Assembly (NCBI GenBank): GCA_910588685.1
Contig: CAJUPX010000032.1
Coordinates: 1-11,683, forward strand
Length of the DNA: 11,683 nucleotides
DNA from: an uncultured Christensenellaceae bacterium
GTDB lineage: Bacteria > Bacillota > Clostridia > Christensenellales > Borkfalkiaceae
Direction: 5' to 3'
The translations under genes were made by a program, and so were the position numbers. Shown one piece after another: positions 5,746 to 10,299 of this stretch (position 1 is the first letter of the stretch; each line of letters begins with the position of its first letter). The notes under the pieces were generated by a model. The model made no database searches. It saw nothing but the letters and a program-made list of their open reading frames with translations, and was not told where the DNA came from.

Positions 5746-7995
5746 TTATTCCCTGTTACCGCCGTCGCCTTCGCCGGTGCCGTAAACGTCGATGTCCTTA
5801 TCGTCGGTTAAATCGACTTTTATTCTTCTTCTGCGTTTTTCGGGAGATTTTTTACGGTTACGGCGCAATATCAGAATTACCGCCGCAGCAATGCCGCCCG
5901 CAACAACAAGCCCCGCCGCAACCATTCCGATTACGAACCAAACTTTGTTTGCAGTGGATAAACCGCTCCACCAGCTTGTGTTTTCCTCTTCGCTTTCAAC
6001 TACAAAATAACTGTTCCTCAGCCCTGCGATATAGTTTTCGCTATCCGTCTTGTTCATTTCGCCGAGCACGCAATAGTAGTAATCGAGCCTGTTTGCGTAC
6101 ACTTCAACGCCGTTAACGTTTCTATGGTCGATATAATCTTTCCAGAGATTGTTTTCGGCGGGCGCAAGGAATTCGTCGTAAAGCGCAAGCGTTTTATCCG
6201 AATATACGGGGTCGCCGTCTTCCTCCACCTTGTCGTTAAGACGCGCTGCGAGGTCGTTGAGATAAACGCTCCTGCTCTCGCCGGTATAGAACGCATATCT
6301 GAGCGCGTTCTGCACGTTTGCATACGACGCCTGAGGATACTTGTCGGTATCGCTGAACGTATCGTTTATAAGCTCTTCAATGCCGTTGAACTGCTCGTTG
6401 AGCTCTTCGATATCCTTATTGCTCTTGCCCTTTATATCGCAAGCCATAATGGGGTTATAAGCCGACATCTGCGTGGTTGCGCTTGCAAAGAGTATCTGTC
6501 CGTCGATAAACTCGGGGTTGTACCAGCTCGAGCTTGCCTGGATATTCAATATCTGCACGGGGTCGAAATCGCTGTCCGCCGACGGCAGCACGTTTGTGGA
6601 ATAATCGCTGAGTTTGCCCGTATAATCTATACGGTTTACGGAAGTGCCGCTGCCGAGCGTGTAATAAACGTATTTTTCGTCCACGTGAATAATAGACGCC
6701 GTGCCCGCGCTGCTCCCTACTATATTATAATAAAGCGAATTCTGCTCGTCAGCGCTCGTCTTGGTCTGAAGCTTGAAATCGTCGCCGGTATACTCGGCTT
6801 TATTTATTGTAATTCCGCCGCCGCTCTCCGCATTGAGCACGAAATCGAGTTTGCTGTCCTTGAAAATATATACAAGACTGCTTGCCGTAACGTCCGAAGA
6901 CGACGAATATGAGAGTATTCTCTTTTCGGCGTCGGGATTGCGCGTTACGGGATTTAACGTTTCGGAAGTCAAATCTGCGTCTTTGAGCGCGAAAAGATAG
7001 GGGATTGTGTTGTGTTTGGAAGTTCTGGTATAAAAGAGCATTCCGCTCTGATAGGTCTGCAACGCGTAGGTGTAGCCGGACTGTTTAAGCTCTTCCTGAT
7101 AATCGTAGTTGAAAGGCGTTTTTTCGTCCGTTCTGCCCCTGCCGTCAAATACGAGGTCGCCGCAGTTTACATACTTGTCCTTTTCTTTGTCCCAGCCGAG
7201 AATTTTTGACGTGTCAAGGTCTTTGAATCTATCCTCGGTTGCGCTTGCGGTAACGGTATAAACCTGGTTATAGCTGTAATTGCTGTCGTCAATGTAATTT
7301 TTTACGTTCATCGTGTAATATACGCGGTGGTTGGTAACGTCGGTTTTGTCGAACATAACCGTACCCACGTTGTAGGCAAGCACGGTATCAACGCCGTCCG
7401 CGGTATTGTACGAGTGCAGCGAAGTCACTTCGTCGGTAGTTTCCACGTATAATATATATACCTTACCGTTTTCCTCAACAAACCTGAACTGAGAGGTATT
7501 GTCGGTGAGCTGAACGTACGGCTCTTTTAAAGTTTCGGTACCGTCGAGCTTGGTGCTCTTTAAATCGAGCGCGGTATTCTGAACTGCGCCGCTCGCGTCC
7601 CTTTCGGTAGACGGAGTGGAATAATAAATATAATCTCCGTAAATAAATAAACCCGCGTTATAATTGCCAGAATAAGCAACCTGCTGAACCACCCTGTCAA
7701 CCTTATTGTAGTTGTGGTTTGCGAGGTCCGTTTCTGAAATGCGGTAAACCGCGCCTTTTACGGGCGTACCGAAGTCGTTTACGGCGTTATAGCCCTCAAC
7801 GCCGTTAATAAAGTAAATGTAATCGCCTTTTTTAACGGCAAATCCTCCGTTAGACTCGACTTCATCGTCTGTAAAGATATTGCCTGTAAGCTTTTCGCCC
7901 TTGTAATACTTGCTGCACCCCGTACTGAACGCCACACCGAGCACGGACACAGCCGAAACCGCGACGCATAAAATTTTTGTAAACCGTTTATTCAT
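5746..7995 (-). CDS. large lipoprotein with beta-propeller-like ectodomain and C-terminal membrane anchor
   Basis: The 749-residue protein starts with a lipoprotein signal (KRFTKIL, hydrophobic core, lipobox STGC with Cys27). A long extracellular region contains recurrent short strands such as GDYIYFING, GDYIYYSTP and KYVYYTLGSG. These recall the DUF5050/propeller-like repeats common in clostridial surface lipoproteins. A second part (about 530-670) is mostly helical and polar. Near the C-terminus is an unmistakable membrane segment (about 685-710), then a strongly basic stop-transfer stretch (RRNRKK...RRRR, to about 724) and an acidic cytoplasmic tail of 25 residues. The start at 7995 has GGAG 5 nt upstream. 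It is monocistronic, between the promoter at 8052-8080 and the terminator at 5707-5735. The ligand or role is unknown. Confidence 0.9.
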   Translation of the reverse strand: MNKRFTKILCVAVSAVSVLGVAFSTGCSKYYKGEKLTGNIFTDDEVESNGGFAVKKGDYIYFINGVEGYNAVNDFGTPVKGAVYRISETDLANHNYNKVDRVVQQVAYSGNYNAGLFIYGDYIYYSTPSTERDASGAVQNTALDLKSTKLDGTETLKEPYVQLTDNTSQFRFVEENGKVYILYVETTDEVTSLHSYNTADGVDTVLAYNVGTVMFDKTDVTNHRVYYTMNVKNYIDDSNYSYNQVYTVTASATEDRFKDLDTSKILGWDKEKDKYVNCGDLVFDGRGRTDEKTPFNYDYQEELKQSGYTYALQTYQSGMLFYTRTSKHNTIPYLFALKDADLTSETLNPVTRNPDAEKRILSYSSSSDVTASSLVYIFKDSKLDFVLNAESGGGITINKAEYTGDDFKLQTKTSADEQNSLYYNIVGSSAGTASIIHVDEKYVYYTLGSGTSVNRIDYTGKLSDYSTNVLPSADSDFDPVQILNIQASSSWYNPEFIDGQILFASATTQMSAYNPIMACDIKGKSNKDIEELNEQFNGIEELINDTFSDTDKYPQASYANVQNALRYAFYTGESRSVYLNDLAARLNDKVEEDGDPVYSDKTLALYDEFLAPAENNLWKDYIDHRNVNGVEVYANRLDYYYCVLGEMNKTDSENYIAGLRNSYFVVESEEENTSWWSGLSTANKVWFVIGMVAAGLVVAGGIAAAVILILRRNRKKSPEKRRRRIKVDLTDDKDIDVYGTGEGDGGNRE

Positions 7996-8019
7996 TGTAA
8001 CTCCAACGTATAAAAGCCA

Positions 8020-8054
8020 AATTGATAGCTTGTTAATTTATAGCTCTATCAATT
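8020..8054. repeat. 9-bp inverted repeat between divergent promoters (operator candidate)
   Basis: Perfect arms AATTGATAG (8020-8028) and CTATCAATT (8046-8054) are separated by 17 bp. A direct repeat ATAGCT (8025-8030 and 8040-8045) is nested inside. The right arm overlaps the -10 box of the lipoprotein gene and the left arm abuts the plus-strand -35, so one bound protein could control both directions. Confidence 0.5.
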
Positions 8055-8059
8055 ATATA
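8030..8059 (+). promoter_or_regulatory. candidate plus-strand promoter for the small Pro/Ala-rich gene
   Basis: -35 TTGTTA (8030-8035), 18-nt spacer, -10 TATATA (8054-8059). It overlaps the divergent promoter at 8052-8080 almost back to back. Moderate match only. Confidence 0.4.
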
Positions 8060-8080
8060 CCAAACACGGCTTTTAAGCAA
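8052..8080 (-). promoter_or_regulatory. promoter of the large lipoprotein gene
   Basis: Minus strand: -35 TTGCTT (8075-8080), 17-nt spacer, -10 TATAAT (8052-8057), giving a leader of about 50 nt. The same -35, spacing and -10 recur at 8909-8937. Confidence 0.65.
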
Positions 8081-8130
8081 TAAAAAACAGGTTGATTTTT
8101 AAAAAAATAATAAAAAAGGAGATTAATTTT

Positions 8131-8361
8131 ACGGAAAAATTTGCGCTTTTGAATTTACTTAAAGCATTAAACGCCCTGACTCCTCCGCAGGGCGGCGCCG
8201 GACGGCAGGACAACGCTCCGCCCGCGCAAAAGCAGGAAAACTCGCCCGCAGCCCCCTCCGCTCCCGCCAAAGAACCCGAGCCCGTTTATTACCCCAACGT
8301 TATGCAGAGCGTGCTTGTGCGCCACGAAGCCATTTCCAACCGCATTAAGAGCAAAAAATAA
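8131..8361 (+). CDS. small Pro/Ala-rich hypothetical protein, probable ACG start
   Basis: No known family recognised. From 8131 the 76-residue product has an N-terminal hydrophobic helix (EKFALLNLLKALNAL, 2-16). A disordered Pro/Ala/Gln region follows (about 18-52), then a C-terminal segment YYPNVMQSVLVRHEAISNRIKSKK that looks folded or helical and basic. The start is uncertain. A strong SD (AAGGAG, 8116-8121) lies 9 nt before ACG at 8131, with no ATG, GTG or TTG in range. The only standard starts are TTG at 8092, upstream of the SD and giving a Lys/Ile-rich extension translated from the SD itself, and TTG at 8149, which cuts the helix and has no SD. Read with Met at 8131 the protein begins MEKFALLNLL, which looks natural. 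Divergent from the large lipoprotein gene. Confidence 0.65.
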   Translation, partial: TEKFALLNLLKALNALTPPQGGAGRQDNAPPAQKQENSPAAPSAPAKEPEPVYYPNVMQSVLVRHEAISNRIKSKK

Positions 8362-8369
8362 AAAAATAT

Positions 8370-8537
8370 TCGCGTATTTCTCGGCTTGTGCGCCTGCGAA
8401 ACTACGCGATTTTTAGGGCTACTCGCCCTCCGCGCACAATTTTTAAGCGCTCCAAAATACATAATTGTGCGCGTTCACCTCGCTGAGGTGCAAGTATGCA
8501 CAATCTGGGTGCGCCACGCAAAAAGCGTCGTTTTTGC
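8370..8537. repeat. hairpin-rich intergenic element
   Basis: This gene-free stretch contains five successive inverted repeats. They are CGCGTA/TACGCG (8371-8376, 8403-8408), AGGGC/GCCCT (8415-8419, 8425-8429), CGCGCACAATT/AATTGTGCGCG (8431-8441, 8463-8473), CACCTC/GAGGTG (8476-8481, 8485-8490) and GCAAAAA/TTTTTGC (8518-8524, 8531-8537). The first is followed by TTTTT and may terminate the plus-strand gene. The last abuts the stop of the minus-strand gene and may be a weak terminator for it. The dense pairing looks like a dispersed genomic repeat or a structured RNA rather than two simple terminators. Confidence 0.6.
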
Positions 8538-8902
8538 TAAGCGCCGCAAATAATATAACGCTCCAACGCCTTTTTGACCGCCTCGCCGCCAAAGCCGAGC
8601 GCGAGCAGCCTTATATCGGCAACTTCGTTTAAAATTTCGCGCGGAAACTTTTGTATAACGCGCACGTTTTCCGCATACATATTTTCAAACACCTCCGCAG
8701 GCGATAACCCGCCGTACGGATTTTTGCCGTACAAAGATATTAAGCGCTTCTCCCTGTCGCGGTACATTATCAAAAACACTTTAAGCCTTAAATTATACAT
8801 ATCTTCAAAGCTTATTACCCCGCATTCCTCTTCCGCCATAAGCGAACCGCACAAATATGCAATGTTATCCTCTAACGTGCTTTCACTTTTCAAATGTATC
8901 AT
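8537..8902 (-). CDS. hypothetical protein, predicted leaderless mRNA
   Basis: No family recognised. The 121-residue protein has no signal peptide or membrane segment. It appears largely helical (LEDNIAYLCGSLMAEEE; FEDMYNLRLKVFLIMYRDREKRLISLY; PAEVFENMYAENVRVIQKFPREILNEVADIRLLALG), with a Gly-rich turn GFGG near 103-106 and a last helix. Coding style resembles the chromosomal genes to its left. The ATG at 8902 has no SD, and the -10 box ends 6 nt before it, exactly as for ispE. It sits alone on the minus strand between plus-strand genes. Confidence 0.75.
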   Translation of the reverse strand: MIHLKSESTLEDNIAYLCGSLMAEEECGVISFEDMYNLRLKVFLIMYRDREKRLISLYGKNPYGGLSPAEVFENMYAENVRVIQKFPREILNEVADIRLLALGFGGEAVKKALERYIICGA

Positions 8903-8908
8903 AAATTA

Positions 8909-8937
8909 ATTATAGGGTAATCAAAAATAAAAAGCAA
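8909..8937 (-). promoter_or_regulatory. promoter giving a leaderless transcript
   Basis: Minus strand: -35 TTGCTT (8932-8937), exact 17-nt spacer, -10 TATAAT (8909-8914), then 6 nt to the ATG at 8902. The expected start falls on the A of the start codon. Confidence 0.65.
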
Positions 8938-9028
8938 CCGTATACGAATTTAAAAAGTCGTATATTTTAATTAATTTATTGATAAACTTAATATGGCTTT
9001 AAAAAGACACGGGGAGGAGATAAATATT

Positions 9029-9271
9029 ATGACTATAAACGATATAGTAGCCGCCCGCGTGTCATTTTTACTCAAACAAAAAGGTATGACACAGTACCGG
9101 TTAGAGCAAGATTCGGGCGTAACGCACGGTGCAATGAACAGAATACTTAACGGAGATAACAAAACAGTAACGTTAACCACATTGTACAGGCTTGCCCGCG
9201 GATTTGATATGACGGTATTTGAATTTATGGACGATGAAAAATTTCATTCAAAAGATATTGAGCTCGATTAA
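9029..9271 (+). CDS. small XRE-family helix-turn-helix regulator (first of two)
   Basis: An 80-residue Cro/C1-type DNA-binding protein made almost entirely of the HTH domain. Helix 1 is about 3-17 (IVAARVSFLLKQ). The helix-turn-helix is about 21-40 (TQYRLEQDSGVTHGAMNRIL). TLTTLYRLARGFDMTVFEFMDDE (48-70) is the usual closing pattern of this family. There is no effector or dimerisation domain. The start at 9029 has GGGGAGGAG 9 nt upstream; an in-frame ATG at 8993 overlaps a probable -10 (TAATAT, 8989-8994) and lacks an SD. A short palindrome TTTAT/ATAAA (8975-8986) upstream could be its own operator. Its terminator starts in the stop codon, so it is monocistronic. The composition is much more AT-rich than the genes to the left. 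Confidence 0.88.
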   Translation: MTINDIVAARVSFLLKQKGMTQYRLEQDSGVTHGAMNRILNGDNKTVTLTTLYRLARGFDMTVFEFMDDEKFHSKDIELD

Positions 9272-9304
9272 AAGCCCTCCCAAAATCTTACGGAGAGCTT
9301 TTTT
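9270..9304 (+). terminator. intrinsic terminator after the first XRE gene
   Basis: Arms AAAAGC and CTCC pair with GGAG and GCTTTT (9270-9280 with 9292-9302), with one mismatch (9276/9296) and an 11-nt loop, followed by T. It begins inside the stop codon. Confidence 0.85.
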
Positions 9305-9349
9305 GTCTTTATCAAATTTTGCAAACGGGTTGTATAACCAAGGTGATGT

Positions 9350-9595
9350 ATGCAATTAATTGAAGCAGTAGGTTTAAGATTAAAAAAACTTATTGATAGC
9401 AGAAAAGATTTAACGGCTTACGAATTAGCAAAGCAGGCGGGAATGCCGCGCGCCACTTTATGGAAAATTTTAAATCCAGATTTAACACGGGTTAAAACGG
9501 TTAAGTTAGATACTTTATATCAATTAGTTGACACTCTTGGTATTAACTTAAAAGAATTTTTCGACGATCCTGTATTTGACGAAGTTACAGACTAA
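9350..9595 (+). CDS. small XRE-family helix-turn-helix regulator (second of two)
   Basis: An 81-residue stand-alone HTH protein. Helix 1 is about 4-17 (IEAVGLRLKKLIDS). The DNA-binding helix-turn-helix is about 22-41 (TAYELAKQAGMPRATLWKIL). The closing part VKLDTLYQLVDTLGINLKEFFDDP (51-74) matches the same pattern in the first XRE protein (TLTTLYRLARGFDMTVFEFMDDE), so the two are distant paralogues. SD AAGGTG (9340-9345) lies 4 nt upstream. A TATAAC hexamer at 9333-9338 may be its -10, leaving a leader of only about 5 nt, but the -35 is poor. It has its own terminator. Likely an autoregulator or a regulator of neighbouring accessory genes; the target is unknown. Confidence 0.88.
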   Translation: MQLIEAVGLRLKKLIDSRKDLTAYELAKQAGMPRATLWKILNPDLTRVKTVKLDTLYQLVDTLGINLKEFFDDPVFDEVTD

Positions 9596-9625
9596 AAGTC
9601 CTCATTATATTTGAGGACTTTTTTA
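9594..9625 (+). terminator. intrinsic terminator after the second XRE gene
   Basis: Perfect 11-bp stem AAAAGTCCTCA / TGAGGACTTTT (9594-9604 and 9612-9622) with a 7-nt loop and a T run. It begins inside the stop codon. The arm sequence resembles that of the terminator at 9270-9304. Confidence 0.9.
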
Positions 9626-9647
9626 TTAAAAACCGAAATGCTTTCCC

Positions 9648-9676
9648 TTGACTTTGATTATGTTGGGTGATAAACT
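9648..9676 (+). promoter_or_regulatory. promoter of the structured leader RNA
   Basis: -35 TTGACT (9648-9653), 17-nt spacer, extended TG-A and -10 TAAACT (9671-9676). The transcription start expected at 9682-9684 coincides with the first paired base of the inverted repeat downstream. Confidence 0.65.
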
Positions 9677-9683
9677 GATAAGT

Positions 9684-9848
9684 GCAACACCAACTTAATA
9701 CATTTAACGAACAGGGATACGTCTACGGTAGAATTGTATCTTCTTTTAACATCGTATCTTTATAAGTTGAATGTTATCGTTGGTGTTGCAGCCTTTAAGA
9801 AGCGTACATTTTCTATATGCCGCCTCTTGGGGCGGCATTTATTTTTTT
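9684..9848 (+). ncRNA. candidate structured leader RNA (riboswitch- or attenuator-like), class unknown
   Basis: The first 106 nt can fold on themselves from end to end. Helix 1 is perfect over 11 bp: GCAACACCAAC (9684-9694) with GTTGGTGTTGC (9779-9789). After a small internal loop, helix 2 pairs 9698-9708 with 9766-9777, with one G-T pair and one bulge. Inside, GATAC (9716-9720) can pair with either of two GTATC copies (9736-9740 or 9754-9758), and CTA/TAG forms a small inner hairpin. TAACAT (9747-9752) can instead pair with ATGTTA (9771-9776), competing with helix 2. A linker and a strong terminator follow, then the SD of the 65-residue gene. I recognise none of the common riboswitch or T-box consensus elements. 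Alternatives are an independent small RNA or a miniature transposon with 11-bp terminal repeats, though no target-site duplication is seen. Confidence 0.5.
9817..9848 (+). terminator. intrinsic terminator between leader RNA and the 65-residue gene
   Basis: 8-bp stem ATGCCGCC / GGCGGCAT (9817-9824 and 9831-9838) with loop TCTTGG, then TTATTTTTTT. It ends one base before the AGGAG of the next gene, so it must be read through for that gene to be expressed from the upstream promoter. Confidence 0.88.
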
Positions 9849-9860
9849 AGGAGAAACAAA

Positions 9861-10058
9861 ATGAGATTACGCGACATTAAAAATAAAGAAGTGTTTAAGG
9901 ATACAATGAATTTACATTTTTCCGCCGAAGATTTTTTAAAAGAATTGTTAAATATACTTAATAGCAATTATGTAGGCGATTTTACTGTTAAAAATAATAC
10001 TATGTTATTTGAGTGTATAAACGGACAAAAATTTTATTTAACAGTTTCAGAAATTTAA
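9861..10058 (+). CDS. hypothetical 65-residue protein behind the structured leader
   Basis: No family recognised. The small soluble protein has a basic N-terminus (MRLRDIKNKEVFKD), a helix (about 21-35, AEDFLKELLNILNSN), and then two or three short beta-like strands (FTVKNNTMLFECINGQKFYLTVSEI). The start is set by AGGAG (9849-9853) 7 nt upstream; an in-frame reading from 9771 would run through the leader RNA and terminator and is rejected. AT-rich, like the XRE genes before it. Its only visible promoter is upstream of the leader RNA and terminator, so expression looks conditional. Confidence 0.7.
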   Translation: MRLRDIKNKEVFKDTMNLHFSAEDFLKELLNILNSNYVGDFTVKNNTMLFECINGQKFYLTVSEI

Positions 10059-10061
10059 TGA

Positions 10062-10109
10062 GGCAATCAAAAAAAGCACTGCCGTTATAACAATGCTTTT
10101 ATAATTGCC
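10062..10109 (+). terminator. nested hairpin terminator after the 65-residue gene
   Basis: Inner stem AAAAGCA / TGCTTTT (10072-10078 and 10094-10100) is enclosed by an outer stem GGCAAT / ATTGCC (10062-10067 and 10104-10109). The inner hairpin alone ends in TTTT. Both lie within 52 nt of the stop codon. Confidence 0.6.
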
Positions 10110-10189
10110 GAATTTACAACCTTTTTATGATTTTTTACGGCATATTTATATGCTTTGTATGCTCCGCTGTTTTCTTTTCCCTCATTCCG

Positions 10190-10224
10190 ACATTAAAAAG
10201 CGCCGCACCCGAAAGGAACGGCGC
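10190..10224 (-). terminator. terminator-like hairpin oriented to the minus strand
   Basis: Stem GCGCCG / CGGCGC (10200-10205 and 10219-10224), with an inner CC/GG pair closing a GAAA loop. The T run (five T, 10195-10199) follows on the minus strand only, yet no minus-strand gene precedes it. The remainder of the 240-nt gap between the two plus-strand genes is T-rich with nothing else recognised apart from the promoter at 10237-10265. Confidence 0.55.
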
Positions 10225-10236
10225 ATTGTCAACCGC

Positions 10237-10265
10237 TTGTTTTTTTATTGACAATATGATACAAT
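10237..10265 (+). promoter_or_regulatory. promoter of the DUF4874/DUF4832 lipoprotein gene
   Basis: -35 TTGTTT (10237-10242), 17-nt spacer ending in TG-A, -10 TACAAT (10260-10265). The leader is about 28 nt and carries AAGGA 6 nt before the ATG. Confidence 0.55.
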
Positions 10266-10299
10266 TACCTTACATTTTTAAAAAACATAAGGATTATAT

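Noticed and set aside
6124..6912. 262-residue plus-strand frame inside the large lipoprotein gene
   Set aside because: Antisense to a well-supported gene and low in plausible protein character; a by-product of the GC-biased third positions.
9684..9789. Miniature inverted-repeat transposon
   Set aside because: The 11-bp terminal repeats fit, but no target-site duplication is visible. The left end coincides with a predicted transcription start, and a terminator plus gene follow in switch-like order. Kept only as an alternative.
9684..9848. 6S RNA
   Set aside because: End-to-end pairing recalls 6S, but the folded part is only about 106 nt, lacks a clear large central bubble, and leads straight into a coding gene.
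9771..9860. N-terminal extension of the 65-residue gene
   Set aside because: The extension would be coded by helix strands of the leader RNA and by the terminator. AGGAG at 9849-9853 fixes the start at 9861.
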